Assembly (NCBI GenBank): GCA_027306785.1
Contig: DAHUZB010000010.1
Span: forward strand, 1 to 64,000
Length of the DNA: 64,000 bases
Direction: 5' to 3'
From: Vulcanimicrobiota bacterium
GTDB taxonomy: Bacteria; Vulcanimicrobiota; Vulcanimicrobiia; Vulcanimicrobiales; Vulcanimicrobiaceae
A program made the translations under genes and the position numbers. The notes beneath the pieces were generated by a model. That model worked only from the letters and a program-made list of their open reading frames with translations, searched no databases and was not told the origin of the DNA. Positions 16,327 to 25,635 of this stretch are shown here, piece after piece. Each line of letters starts with the position of its first letter. Position 1 is the stretch's first letter.

Positions 16327-16360
16327 GCCCCGCGATGCATCGCGGGGCTTTCTCGTTTTC
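16327..16360 (+). terminator. Intrinsic terminator after tRNA-Val
   Basis: GCCCCGCGAT at 16327-16336 pairs with ATCGCGGGGC at 16339-16348 and is followed by TTTCTCGTTTTC. This is a strong hairpin just downstream of the tRNA, also facing the end of the convergent tyrosinase gene. Confidence 0.85.
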
Positions 16361-16379
16361 GTCGCTCTTCAGCACGCGT

Positions 16380-17792
16380 TCATTGACTCGCGGTCTCCAA
16401 GCGAACGCGTCCGACCTTCACGAACTCCTCGCCCGCTGTTGCGTGCTCCGCCGAGCCGAATCCGACGAACGAAACCAGAACGTCCTTCGCATTCAGCGCG
16501 CCCGCGTGTGCCTGGTCGGCGAGCGCGCGAGCCGCGGAGAAGGTCAGCGAAATAGGGCCGTGCTCCATCATCTGCTTCGTCGAGATCGAGAAGCTGTCGA
16601 CGCTGCCGATCAGATATCGCTCGTCGCTTTCGGCCGTTTGCGCGATCGCCTTTTTCGGCAGATTCACGTAGACGTTGATCACGAAGCCGCCCTTCTTCCC
16701 GAGTTCGGTAAGCTGCACGTCTTCGAGCACGAGATTCACGCGCGCGGCCGCCGCGCTCTTCGCGAGTGCGCGCAATCGCGGCTGATCGTTCTCCGCGATC
16801 GGAAGGGCGAGCGTAAAATTACGTCCACCGAGCGTAAGCGGGCCGGAAACACTCTTCGCGCCGCGCAGCAGCACCGGCGGCTCGGTGGGAAGCGCCGTCG
16901 CGACCTTCGTCGGCAGCGTGAGATCGGCGAACGTATAGCCGAGATTGCGACTGTCGGCCATCTGATGAGCGTCGAGGCGCCAATGCCCCGCGCGGTCCCA
17001 AATCCACGCTTTGTTCCACCACGGATCGTTGCTCGGCGGCATGCTGCGCCCGTCGCCCGCCCGCAGCCACGCCGACCACAGCCGATCGATATTGCAGTGA
17101 TGCACCCAAAACACGGGATCGAGCGCGGCCGTGCCGACACCGCCCATGCTGCCGCCGATCGCGCCGTGCACCACGTTATGCGGATTCGACTCCGCCGCCG
17201 GTTCAAACGCATTCTGGAAGCCGCGCGGAAAATTTTTGTACACCGAACCGAATGCGGAGAGCGAGAGACCGCTCACGCGCGTATTCACGCGGTTCGCCCA
17301 ATAGAGCGGATTCTCCGAGCCGTCCGGAAGTCGCGCGTCGGTGAAGATGTTCGGCATCACCGGATTCTTGTAGTAATCCCAGTACGGTAATGCGAAATCG
17401 GCGTTCCCCGAAAGCTCGCGCACCTTCTTCTCGAAGAAATACACGAAGCCGCGATGCCAAGCGTAGAAATACGCGCGGCCGTGCGGACACTGGTTCCACA
17501 GCGTGCGAAACGGTTCGGGCGGCGAGCCGCTCGCCATCATATGGCTGTTGTGCCAGTACTGCCAACTCGACTCGGTGCATTTCGCCCAGTCCGGTCCGTT
17601 GCACTCGGCCATGCGATCGCGCATCGCTTTAACGCCGTCGCGGAAGGCTTTGACCAGGCGCGCGTCCTTCGCGAACTCGGTAATTTCGAGACGCGTGTAC
17701 ATGCGCTCGGGCGCGGCGAAGATTCGATCCGGAAAGAGCGAGAACATCGCGGCCGTCACGGCCGACGACGCGACGAACGTCGTGCGTTTCAT
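16380..17792 (-). CDS. Tyrosinase/polyphenol-oxidase-like type-3 copper protein
   Basis: This 470-aa exported protein has a signal beginning MKRTTFVASS, which resembles a Tat motif with Lys-Arg instead of Arg-Arg. The CuA site histidines are in WHNSH (about 81/84), PHGRAYF (104) and WHRGF (113). The CuB site is in NPHNVVHGAIGG (205, 209) and DPVFWVHHCNIDRLW (231/232). PYWDYY and a C-terminal beta domain (residues about 290-470) match plant-type polyphenol oxidases. The enzyme would oxidise phenols to quinones with oxygen. The ATG at 17792 follows GAGGAG; an earlier ATG at 17825 has no such site. Confidence 0.9.
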   Translation of the reverse strand: MKRTTFVASSAVTAAMFSLFPDRIFAAPERMYTRLEITEFAKDARLVKAFRDGVKAMRDRMAECNGPDWAKCTESSWQYWHNSHMMASGSPPEPFRTLWNQCPHGRAYFYAWHRGFVYFFEKKVRELSGNADFALPYWDYYKNPVMPNIFTDARLPDGSENPLYWANRVNTRVSGLSLSAFGSVYKNFPRGFQNAFEPAAESNPHNVVHGAIGGSMGGVGTAALDPVFWVHHCNIDRLWSAWLRAGDGRSMPPSNDPWWNKAWIWDRAGHWRLDAHQMADSRNLGYTFADLTLPTKVATALPTEPPVLLRGAKSVSGPLTLGGRNFTLALPIAENDQPRLRALAKSAAAARVNLVLEDVQLTELGKKGGFVINVYVNLPKKAIAQTAESDERYLIGSVDSFSISTKQMMEHGPISLTFSAARALADQAHAGALNAKDVLVSFVGFGSAEHATAGEEFVKVGRVRLETASQ

Positions 17793-17931
17793 GGGACACT
17801 CCTCACGCGACCGCAGCGCACACACCCGAATGCGGTGCGCCCGGAGGCTATGAGTAGCGCCTTCGCGCCGGTTCGGCCCCCTCCTCGACGCACGGCGAGA
17901 AATGAGCCGTTCGGCTCAGGGCAGTTCGCAG

Positions 17932-18903
17932 CTACGAACTCGCAACGACGCGCCGCAGCGCGATCCGCTGCATCAGCCGTCGCAGCGAGACGAGCCACTG
18001 CACCGACGCGATCGCGATCGTCACCCACAGCGTCGCGGCGGCGGCGAGATTCAACACCGCGGCATCGGGCGTGAACCACGGCCCGCCGCGCAGCGTCACC
18101 GCCGCGCCTACGATCGTGGCGGCGCTCGCGAGCGCCTGCAGCAGTTCGTACACGCGCGACGCCTGCGGGCGCACGAACGCGAGCAGCGCGCCCGCAGCTA
18201 CGAGCGCCGTCGCGGCAAGCGCGCCCAGATACGCCGCGTGCCACGCCGACGTCAGCGAGACGTGCGCTTCACGCAGCGCGGCGACGATCGTGCGCGTAAG
18301 CGGTGTGCGCTGCGCGCCGCCCGCGTCGATCAACACGACGAGTACGAACAGATTCACGACGAGCGACGGTAACGAAGCCGCGCGCGAGATCGGACGATCC
18401 GCGGTCGGCATCGGCAGACGACGCGGATCCCAGCGCCCCACCAGACGCTCCACGCCGCCGCGCCCGTCCGCCACGCGTTCGCTCGCGGCGAAGACCGCGG
18501 TGACGATCGCGAACACCCACACGAGCGACTGCCCCGCCGAACCGAGCGCCGCGAACACCGCGCCCGCGTCGTGCGTTACGAGCGAGCCCGCGGCGCCGCC
18601 GAGCAGTTCCAGCACGACCACCGTCACTGCAACCGCGCGCAGGGTGGCCCAGTAGAACGGCAACGTCTGCGGCCCGATCAAAAACGGCACGCCGCCGTAG
18701 CGCGCCGCGATCACGCGCGGATGCCCCTGCGCTTTGAGCATCGCGGCGATCTCGTCGTCGGAAAGCGGGCGCCCGAGCGACGCCGCGCGCGCCGCGATGC
18801 GTTCGTCGAGATCCTCGCCGAGTTCGGCGACGATATCGTCGGCGGGTGCCGATGACGGCAGCGCATCGCGCACCGCCGCGAGATACCGATCGAGCAACGT
18901 CAT
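17932..18903 (-). CDS. HAAS-domain membrane protein paired with PadR
   Basis: This 323-aa protein has an N-terminal HAAS-like helical domain (residues 1-70: LLDRYLAAVRDALP, ELGEDLDERIAARAASLG, ALKAQGHP-type end with HPRVIAARYGG) followed by seven or so membrane segments. Such proteins are commonly encoded just after PadR regulators and are thought to be membrane sensors or the regulated target. Its ATG overlaps the PadR stop by 4 bases, so translation is coupled. The ligand is unknown. Confidence 0.75.
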   Translation of the reverse strand: MTLLDRYLAAVRDALPSSAPADDIVAELGEDLDERIAARAASLGRPLSDDEIAAMLKAQGHPRVIAARYGGVPFLIGPQTLPFYWATLRAVAVTVVVLELLGGAAGSLVTHDAGAVFAALGSAGQSLVWVFAIVTAVFAASERVADGRGGVERLVGRWDPRRLPMPTADRPISRAASLPSLVVNLFVLVVLIDAGGAQRTPLTRTIVAALREAHVSLTSAWHAAYLGALAATALVAAGALLAFVRPQASRVYELLQALASAATIVGAAVTLRGGPWFTPDAAVLNLAAAATLWVTIAIASVQWLVSLRRLMQRIALRRVVASS

Positions 18904-19250
18904 GCGTTTCCAACCTCCGCGATGATGCGGTCGAGCGACGCGTTGATGCGCCGCAACTCGGCCGCGAGCAATTCGAATACCCGCTCGCCGGCGGGACGTA
19001 GGCGGTAGAAGCGTTTGCGGCGCTTGTTCTCCTCACGCCATTCGCTCTGCAAAAGCCCCTGCGCCTCGAGCCGGCGCAGCAACGGGTAGAGCGTGCCCTC
19101 GTCGATCTCCAGGCCCGCTTCTTCGAGCGCCCGGCGCAGCGTATAGCCGTAGCGCTCCGTTCGCAGTTGCGAGAGCACCGCGAGCGTCAGGCAGCCGCGC
19201 CGCAGCTCCAGCCGCAGATTTTCGAACGCGGCCGCCGAGGCGTCATCCAT
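18900..19250 (-). CDS. PadR-family transcriptional repressor
   Basis: This 116-aa winged-helix protein has the classic PadR N-terminal domain: LRRGCLTLAVLSQLRTERYGYTL, GLEIDEGTLYPLLRRLEAQGLL, SEWREENKRRKRFYRLRPAGERVF, then a dimerisation helix. It probably represses its own operon through the palindrome 12 bases upstream and responds to an unknown ligand or stress via the co-encoded membrane protein. Confidence 0.9.
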   Translation of the reverse strand: MDDASAAAFENLRLELRRGCLTLAVLSQLRTERYGYTLRRALEEAGLEIDEGTLYPLLRRLEAQGLLQSEWREENKRRKRFYRLRPAGERVFELLAAELRRINASLDRIIAEVGNA

Positions 19251-19261
19251 ACCGTTCTCCG

Positions 19262-19284
19262 TACACTATGCATCACATAGTATA
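19262..19284. promoter_or_regulatory. Candidate PadR operator and promoter
   Basis: The inverted repeat TACACTATG (19262-19270) and CATAGTATA (19276-19284) has a 5-base spacer and 8 of 9 matching positions. It lies directly upstream of the padR gene. PadR proteins typically bind ATGT/ACAT-rich palindromes of this size. TATACT on the minus strand within the site may be the -10 box, so binding would block transcription. Confidence 0.6.
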
Positions 19285-19301
19285 CGACACACAACACCCC
19301 G

Positions 19302-20774
19302 TCAAGCGGAGGTGGCCCCGCAACGGCTCCACGCGGGGTCGGTCAGGGGCGCAAGCTCCGGCGGCGCGTCGGTATCGGGCGTCCACGCCGGGTCCACGAA
19401 CCCCGCGTTCGCAAGCGCGGTCGCGAGCGCCGCAATGCGCGCGAGCGGCACGCTGCAGTCCGCGCCGCCGCATCCCGCGAAGCGCACCGGCGCCACGCGC
19501 ACCCCGCCCGCCACGCGCGTCGCCGAGCGGAACTGCCCGAGCGTCTCGTACACGATGCGCAGCCGCACGCGATACGCTCCCGCGGGCGTGCGGTAGAGCT
19601 CGAACACGAGCGCGCTTCCCGGCGGCATATCGTCATCCACCAAACCGCTCCCGAAATGCCAATGCGCGTGTAAGATGCCGCCGAGCGCGCCGAGTTGCGT
19701 ATCGTGCCCCGAAAAGATCGCGATGCGATCGTGCGCGAGCGGCGGCAACGCCACGCTCGCGGGTGCTTCGCCCGCCTTCTCCTCCAGCATCGCGGCGATG
19801 TGCGCGAAGAGCGTCCCGCCGCGCACGAGTGGATTGTAGGCGTTGCGCGCATTCACATCGTAGGCGAGCACGTGCAAGCGCATCGCCGCCTGCAGGCGCT
19901 CGACGAACTCCACCGGATCGGTATCGCCCAATTGCGCTTGCGGCCGACACTCCGCATATTCGAGAAACAGATCTTCCGCATAGCTCGACGCCGTCGCGAG
20001 CGGGCCGCCCAGCTCCGCGAGGCCGCCGTGCGCGCGCACCGCGCTCGCGCCGCGAATCACGCTCGTACACGGCGTGCCGTCGAGACACCGCGCGTCGAGC
20101 ATGGCCTGCAGCGAGCTGAAATCATCGGCGTGCTGCGTCACGATCGCATCCGGCGGCGTCGGCGCCGCGCGCAGCACCGCGTCCCGCGAGCGCGCGAAAT
20201 CCGTGCGCCCGTGCGCAACCATCCACGCCGTCGCGTTGAAGAGCGGGTCTTCGCTCGCACCGCTCGTATCGAGCTGATGGTACATCGGCAACGCCGTCGG
20301 CGATCCGCACAGGCCCTCGATCAGCGCGCGCCCCGTTTCGAGCGTCCGCTGATCCGTATCGGCGTACACGTACGCGCGCTTGCGCGTGCAATCGAGCGTA
20401 ATCCCCCGTGACGCGAAGTAGCGTCGCTCGAACGCTCCCACGTACGTCACCAACCGATACCCGTGCGCGGTGAGAAAATCGCGCTCCACCGGCGCCCACG
20501 TCGCCCACGCATAGGCCTTCGGCGGCGCACCGATGCTGCGCACGCCGTGCCGCGAGACCACCACCGCAAAGCTCAGCCGCACATGCGTCGTCGCGGGGGC
20601 GTGCGCCGCGCGCGCGGGCGTCCGGGCGCACGCGATCGCGAGCGCCGCCGCCAGCGCCGCCGCGAGCACCGGCAGCCGGCGTATGCCGAATCCGCGGCGC
20701 GGCGAGCGAAGTTCTTTATCCGTCGTTAATGTTTGCAAGTGGTCGCTTTCCTTTGTGCGAATGACCGTCGGCAT
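19302..20774 (-). CDS. Histidine acid phosphatase (phytase/glucose-1-phosphatase type)
   Basis: This exported protein of about 490 aa has a signal-like hydrophobic segment around residues 34-50 ending AIACA. The histidine acid phosphatase signature is VVVSRHGVRSIG (His about 76) and the proton-donor motif is IFSGHDTQLG (HD about 357-358). Four or more cysteines suggest periplasmic disulfides. Such enzymes release phosphate from phytate or sugar phosphates. The start is uncertain: the ATG at 20774 lies only 30 bases from the divergent gene, while a TTG at 20738 is preceded by AAGGAAAG. The neighbours (phospholipase-like protein, pst genes) support phosphate scavenging. Confidence 0.85.
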   Translation of the reverse strand: MPTVIRTKESDHLQTLTTDKELRSPRRGFGIRRLPVLAAALAAALAIACARTPARAAHAPATTHVRLSFAVVVSRHGVRSIGAPPKAYAWATWAPVERDFLTAHGYRLVTYVGAFERRYFASRGITLDCTRKRAYVYADTDQRTLETGRALIEGLCGSPTALPMYHQLDTSGASEDPLFNATAWMVAHGRTDFARSRDAVLRAAPTPPDAIVTQHADDFSSLQAMLDARCLDGTPCTSVIRGASAVRAHGGLAELGGPLATASSYAEDLFLEYAECRPQAQLGDTDPVEFVERLQAAMRLHVLAYDVNARNAYNPLVRGGTLFAHIAAMLEEKAGEAPASVALPPLAHDRIAIFSGHDTQLGALGGILHAHWHFGSGLVDDDMPPGSALVFELYRTPAGAYRVRLRIVYETLGQFRSATRVAGGVRVAPVRFAGCGGADCSVPLARIAALATALANAGFVDPAWTPDTDAPPELAPLTDPAWSRCGATSA

Positions 20775-20804
20775 CACGCTCTCGCAACGCCCCGGAGGAC
20801 CTTC

Positions 20805-22499
20805 GTGAAGCGCATCGTCGCTGCTTTCCTCTGCTCACTCACCCTGCTCGCCACGACCGCGCCGCTGCACGCGCAAGCGCCCGCGACGAAGGCCGTCGAC
20901 GAAAGCGCGCTCGTCGCGCTCGTTCGTCAACGCATCAAACACGTCTTCGTGATCTATCAGGAGAACCGTTCGTTCGATTCGTACTTCGGTACGTTTCCCG
21001 GCGCGGAGAATCTCACCTCACCGCTCGCGCAGATGAACGGATTCAAACAGTACGATCCGCTCGGCAATCAGTGGGTGACGCCGTTCCGCATCACCGCATC
21101 CGACACCGCCGACGCCAATCATTCGCGTCCGGCGCTCATCACCAAAGCCGATAACGGCCGCATGGATCTCTTCGTGAGCACCGAGGAATTCGGGCTGCTC
21201 GCACGCGGCTACTCGCGCGAAGACGCGCAGCGCGTCGGCCTGCTCACGATGGCCTTCGAAGACTGCGATACCGTGCCGTATCTCTGGATGTACGCGCACA
21301 ACTTCGCGCTTTTCGATCATTTCTTCCAAGGCATGTACGGCCCGTCGACGCCCGGCAACATCGATCTTATCGCCGCGCAGACCGGCCAAACGCAGTGGGC
21401 GCGTCACGCCACGCTGCAGTCGAACGCGCTGAGCACCGGCCCCGGCGTTCCGGTCGTCAACGATCTGCCGCCCGCGTTCGGCCCGTATCGCAGCGGCGTC
21501 ACGCCGTTGCCGTTCCACGCGCAGGACGATCTCACGTTCGCCACGCTCTTCCTCACGCTCAGCGGCAAGACCGCGGTCGAAGCCAAGCGCGACAACGACG
21601 ACATCAAAGAAGATATCGCCGATCTCGCGCATCGCGGCCGTCCGGCGATTCCGTGGGGCTGGTATCAGGAAGGCTTCGCGGCCAAGCCGGGGGATCTCGA
21701 CAATCCCTACGTCACGCATCACAACGCGCTGCAATACTTCGGCTATCTGCGCAAGAACGCGTACTTCTGGCGCGGCGTGCACGATCTCACCGATCTGATT
21801 CCGGCGATCAAAGAAGGCAAACTCGGCGATCGCGGCGTCGTCTTCGTCAAAGGCGGCTACGCCGATCCGTTCGGCTTCAAACCCGCCGACAAGAGCCCGT
21901 ACGTGCAAGAGAACTTCCAAGGCGACGACGATCACCCGGGCTACTCCGATAGCCAAGTCTCCGAAGCGATGGTGGCCAAGGTCGTCAACGCGATCGCGAA
22001 GTCGAAGTATTGGAAAGATTCGGTGATCCTGATCACCTACGACGATTCCGAAGGTTTCTACGATCACGTTTCGCCGCCGCAGTTCGAACGCTGCCCCGAC
22101 GGACATCCGTGCGGCGACGGCCCGCGCGTGCCCGCGATCATCATCTCGCCCTTCGCCAAGGATCACGCGATCATCCACGATCAATCCGATCACGCGTCCT
22201 TTGCGAAGATGCTCGGCAAGATCTTCCATCTGCCCGCGCTCGCGTCGCTCCCCGACGAATCGCCGTATCTGCCCGAAGGCCCGCGCGATCTCGATCCGCG
22301 CCTCTCCGATCTGCTCGGTGCGCTCGATCCCGAACGTCTCTCCGGCACCAAGGCGCCGATCCCCGCAAGCCAAGCGATCGTTCCCGATATCGGCGTTCCG
22401 CCGCACATGTCGTGCGCGTCGCTCGGCATCACGCCCGACGTCGTTCCCGGCGAGAACACGCCGCCGAAGGGCTTCGCCCCGCTCACCCTCGAGCACTAA
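20805..22499 (+). CDS. Phosphoesterase, phospholipase C/acid phosphatase AcpA-like
   Basis: This 564-aa exported enzyme starts at GTG 20805 with GGAGGAC 5 bases upstream. It has a signal peptide ending APLHAQ, then the family motif VFVIYQENRSFDSYFGTFPG (about residues 47-66) and later DSVILITYDDSEGFYDHVSPP and GDGPRVPAIIISPFAK. This is the phosphoesterase family of non-haemolytic phospholipase C and acid phosphatase AcpA. It likely releases phosphate or phosphorylated head groups outside the cytoplasm. It is divergent from the histidine acid phosphatase and convergent with pstA. Confidence 0.9.
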   Translation: MKRIVAAFLCSLTLLATTAPLHAQAPATKAVDESALVALVRQRIKHVFVIYQENRSFDSYFGTFPGAENLTSPLAQMNGFKQYDPLGNQWVTPFRITASDTADANHSRPALITKADNGRMDLFVSTEEFGLLARGYSREDAQRVGLLTMAFEDCDTVPYLWMYAHNFALFDHFFQGMYGPSTPGNIDLIAAQTGQTQWARHATLQSNALSTGPGVPVVNDLPPAFGPYRSGVTPLPFHAQDDLTFATLFLTLSGKTAVEAKRDNDDIKEDIADLAHRGRPAIPWGWYQEGFAAKPGDLDNPYVTHHNALQYFGYLRKNAYFWRGVHDLTDLIPAIKEGKLGDRGVVFVKGGYADPFGFKPADKSPYVQENFQGDDDHPGYSDSQVSEAMVAKVVNAIAKSKYWKDSVILITYDDSEGFYDHVSPPQFERCPDGHPCGDGPRVPAIIISPFAKDHAIIHDQSDHASFAKMLGKIFHLPALASLPDESPYLPEGPRDLDPRLSDLLGALDPERLSGTKAPIPASQAIVPDIGVPPHMSCASLGITPDVVPGENTPPKGFAPLTLEH

Positions 22500-22502
22500 C
22501 GC

Positions 22503-22571
22503 GCTCGCGCGAACGCGCGCGAGCACACAATGAATGAGGGCGATGACGCCGCGGCGTCATCGCCCTCATTC
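22503..22571. terminator. Two hairpins incl. a 40-bp perfect palindrome between convergent genes
   Basis: The first hairpin pairs GCTCGCGCG and CGCGCGAGC (about 22503-22524). The second is a perfect 40-bp palindrome at 22532-22571 whose halves begin GAATGAGGGC and end GCCCTCATTC. It lies between the phospholipase-like gene and pstA, so it is probably a two-way terminator, though it lacks a T-run. Such a loopless palindrome would extrude or form a very stable RNA hairpin. Confidence 0.65.
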
Positions 22572-22593
22572 GTATCCCGCCCCGCGCGGAGGA

Positions 22594-23451
22594 TCAACGC
22601 GAGCGGTTCGTCCGGTACTCCACGAAACTGCGCGCGAGCAGGTTCGTCGCGAAGATGAAGATCATCAAGAGCGCCGCCGCCGCGTACGCGAGTTGATGCG
22701 ACGCTTCGAACGGTTGGCTGATGTACGTCCACACCACGTACGTCAGATAGCCCACCGGCGAATGCGTCGGCGCGAGCGTCGGCAGATAGTTCGACCAGCC
22801 CGCCGTGTAGATGAGCGGCGCCGTCTCGCCGAGGCCGATGCCGGTTGCCACCAGCAGCCCCGTGAGAATGCCCGGCAGCGCCCACGGAAAGTCGATCGAG
22901 AAGATCACCATCGCGGGCCGCGCGCCGAGCGCTACCGCGCCTTCGCGCACCGTGCGCGGCACGTTCGAGAACGCCACGTCGGCCGCGCGCACCACGTAGG
23001 GCAGCATGAAGATCGCAAGCGCGATCGCGCCCGCGACGAGCGAGAATCCCCAGCCCGCTTCTTCCACGAGCGCCACGTAGAGAAAGTAGCCGACCACGAT
23101 CGACGGCACGCCCGCGAGCACGTCCACCATGAAACGAATCACGCGTTTGGCCCACAAGGGCGCAAACTCCACCGTCCAAATCGCGGTGCCGAGGCCCACG
23201 AGCGTCACGATCGCTAGTCCGATCACGACCAGCAGAAACGTGCCCGCGATCGCATTGAGCAATCCGCCCGCCGTGCCGTGCGTGGACGTGGTAAAGAGAC
23301 TGAGTTTGATCGCCGGAAAGCCGCGCGCCATCACGAACGCGAAGATCGAGAAGAGCACGCCGATCACCGCGATCAAACACGCGGTGCTGAACGTCCACCA
23401 GGTGCGGCTCGCCCAGCTCTTGGGCGCGACACCGGTTCGTGCGATCGCCAC
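22594..23451 (-). CDS. pstA: Phosphate ABC transporter permease PstA
   Basis: This 285-aa inner-membrane permease has six predicted membrane segments and the binding-protein-dependent transport motif region EGAVALGARPAMVIFSIDFP followed by ETAPLIYTAG, typical of PstA. With PstC it forms the channel for phosphate. The GTG start overlaps the pstC stop by one base. The ATPase gene pstB, normally next, is absent: the operon ends here against a convergent gene. Confidence 0.93.
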   Translation of the reverse strand: MAIARTGVAPKSWASRTWWTFSTACLIAVIGVLFSIFAFVMARGFPAIKLSLFTTSTHGTAGGLLNAIAGTFLLVVIGLAIVTLVGLGTAIWTVEFAPLWAKRVIRFMVDVLAGVPSIVVGYFLYVALVEEAGWGFSLVAGAIALAIFMLPYVVRAADVAFSNVPRTVREGAVALGARPAMVIFSIDFPWALPGILTGLLVATGIGLGETAPLIYTAGWSNYLPTLAPTHSPVGYLTYVVWTYISQPFEASHQLAYAAAALLMIFIFATNLLARSFVEYRTNRSR

Positions 23452-24494
23452 TACGCGGCCCGCCCTTCACGTCGATCGGCGCCGCGCATGATGCCGCGCG
23501 CCACCACGTTGATGATGAGCGTGATCACGAAGAGCGCGCAGGCGAGCTCCGCGAGCGAACGCTGCGCCATGCCGCTCGCATCGGTCAGCGCCGATTCGAG
23601 CTGCGAGACGATCACCGCCGCGATCGTATTCACCGGCGAGAAGATGTTTTCGGGATAGCTGTTGATCGCGGCGCCGCAGACCATCAGCACCGCCATCGTC
23701 TCGCCGAGCGCGCGTCCGAACGCGAGCAGCACCGATGCGACGACGCCCGAGCGCACGCTCGGCAGCACCGCGCGCGTCATCGCCTGCCAACTCGTGCTCC
23801 CGAGCGCCATGCTCGCTTCGAAGAGCGAGTTCGACTGCGCGAGCATCACGTCGCGCGTGGTCGCGACCATGATCGGAATCACCATCAGCGAGAGAATGAA
23901 GACCGATGCGGCGAGGCCGTTACCGCTGCCCGCCGAGCCGCCGAGAAACGGCACGAAGCCCAGATGCGCGGTCACCCACGGCGCGAGCTTCTCGCCGATC
24001 CACGGTACGAGCACCACCATGCCCCACAGGCCGTACACGACCGACGGCACGCCCGCCATCAGTTCCACCAGGGCGTTCGCGATCGGGCGAAGGCGTTTGG
24101 GTACCGTGTAGACGAGCGAGAGCGCCACCATCAGCGAGAGTGGCACCGCCACGACCATCGTGAGCGCGCCGGTCAGCAGCGTTCCGAAAATGAACACGAG
24201 CGCCCCGAACGAAGCGCCCGGCTGCGCGCTGAAACCGTTGCGCGTCATCGTGCCGCTGCCGTACTGGTTGCCGATGTTCCAGATACCGCTCGTGAAGAAC
24301 TCGATGCCGTTGAATCGGATCGCCGGATAGGCGTACGCGATCAAGAAAAACAGCATCAAGAAAATAATGGCAAAGCTCGCGAGTGCCGCGAGCCCGGTGA
24401 GAACTGCAAGGATCGTCTGCGATCCCGACCGCTGTAAGGCGGCAGGGGATACCGCTCGCGCGGTATCCCCGACTCGAATATCCATCGAGGCCAT
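23451..24494 (-). CDS. pstC: Phosphate ABC transporter permease PstC
   Basis: This 347-aa permease has six membrane segments, an N-terminal cytoplasmic tail (residues 1-25) and the EAA-type loop EASMALGSTSWQAMTRAVLP followed by GRALGETMAVLMVCG, diagnostic of PstC. The ATG at 24494 has AAGGG 5 bases upstream and lies 12 bases after the pstS stop. Confidence 0.94.
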   Translation of the reverse strand: MASMDIRVGDTARAVSPAALQRSGSQTILAVLTGLAALASFAIIFLMLFFLIAYAYPAIRFNGIEFFTSGIWNIGNQYGSGTMTRNGFSAQPGASFGALVFIFGTLLTGALTMVVAVPLSLMVALSLVYTVPKRLRPIANALVELMAGVPSVVYGLWGMVVLVPWIGEKLAPWVTAHLGFVPFLGGSAGSGNGLAASVFILSLMVIPIMVATTRDVMLAQSNSLFEASMALGSTSWQAMTRAVLPSVRSGVVASVLLAFGRALGETMAVLMVCGAAINSYPENIFSPVNTIAAVIVSQLESALTDASGMAQRSLAELACALFVITLIINVVARGIMRGADRREGRAA

Positions 24495-24506
24495 TGTGCC
24501 CTTTGC

Positions 24507-25559
24507 TTACTTGATCTTTTCGATCTGTTCTTTGCTGAGCTGAACGATCTTCTCCGGCAGCGGCAGGAAGTGCACCGCGTTCAGGAAGCGCGCCTGCTGG
24601 CCGCCGTCTTTCGCGATCGCCCACATCAGGAACTTCTTCAGGTCGGCGGCTTTGCCGGCATCCTGCTGATGCGGGTTCACGATCGCATATTCGTAGTTGA
24701 TGATCGGGTACGATTCGGCGCCCGGCGCGAACACGAGCGAGATACGCTCGTCGCGCGGGGTCTTCGATCCGAGCGCGGAGGCCGCGGCGTGGATCGTCGA
24801 AGCGTTCGGGAGCACGAAGCGGCCCGAGCGGTTCTTCAGCGCTGCGTAGCCGAGACCGGCCTTGTTGGTCTCGTCGAGGAAGCTGACGCCGATGTAGGCG
24901 ATCGAGTAGCGCGTGTTGCGGCAGGTCTGCACCATGCCCGGGTTACCGTTGGCGCCGACCGCGTTGCCGACCGACGGCCAGCTGATCGTCGTGCCGTAGC
25001 CCGGTCCGTTCTTCCACGAAGGCGTCGAGAACGAGAGGTACTGCGAGAAGATGAACGTGTCGCCCGAGCCGTCGGCGCGGTGAATCGGCACGATCTCGTG
25101 GTGCGGAAGCTTGATGCCGTGGTTCAGTTCGGCGATCTGCTTGTCATCCCAGTACTTGATCTGTCCCGAGTAGATGCCCGCGAGCACCGGACCGGAGAGG
25201 TGCAGATGCTTGTTGTTGAGGCCCGGAATGTTGTAGTTGATCTGCTGCGCCGAGATCGCGAGCGGGATGTTGAGCATCGGCGAGCTCTTCATCTGCGAAT
25301 CGGCCATGTAGGCGTCCGATGCGCCGATCTGCGCCACGCCCGAGATCGCCTGCGAGATGCCCGTGCCCGAGCCGGTGCCCTGCGTGGTGATCTGGACGTC
25401 CTTGTGGTCTTTCTGATAGTCCGCGACCCAGAGGTTCATGAGCGGGTACACGAGGGTCGAACCGGTCTCGAGAAGCGAGGTCCCGGCCATAGCTTTGCCG
25501 CTGCCGAGCGCGCCGGCGGCGAGAAGCGCTGCGAACGCGAGCGCCAGGGTCTTACGCAT
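24507..25559 (-). CDS. pstS: Phosphate-binding protein PstS
   Basis: This 350-aa periplasmic protein has a signal peptide ending GKAMAG. Its phosphate-binding loops are ETGSTLVYPLMNLW, TQGTGSGTGISQAISG, GASDAYMAD and HRADGSGDTFIFSQYL, where Thr/Ser and Arg/Asp/Gly residues contact phosphate. The length is normal for the family. It is the first gene of pstSCA; a possible Pho box lies about 75-110 bases upstream. Confidence 0.95.
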   Translation of the reverse strand: MRKTLALAFAALLAAGALGSGKAMAGTSLLETGSTLVYPLMNLWVADYQKDHKDVQITTQGTGSGTGISQAISGVAQIGASDAYMADSQMKSSPMLNIPLAISAQQINYNIPGLNNKHLHLSGPVLAGIYSGQIKYWDDKQIAELNHGIKLPHHEIVPIHRADGSGDTFIFSQYLSFSTPSWKNGPGYGTTISWPSVGNAVGANGNPGMVQTCRNTRYSIAYIGVSFLDETNKAGLGYAALKNRSGRFVLPNASTIHAAASALGSKTPRDERISLVFAPGAESYPIINYEYAIVNPHQQDAGKAADLKKFLMWAIAKDGGQQARFLNAVHFLPLPEKIVQLSKEQIEKIK

Positions 25560-25635
25560 GAAAAGTTGGCTCCTGTTACAAGGCTGACGAGCAGTGATGC
25601 TCTCATCCGTATGGTGCGGGTTTCAAGCTATGACC

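Noticed and set aside
21018-22526. A 502-codon antisense frame over the phosphoesterase gene
   Set aside because: The sense strand encodes a full family match. The antisense translation is composition-driven and shows no motif.
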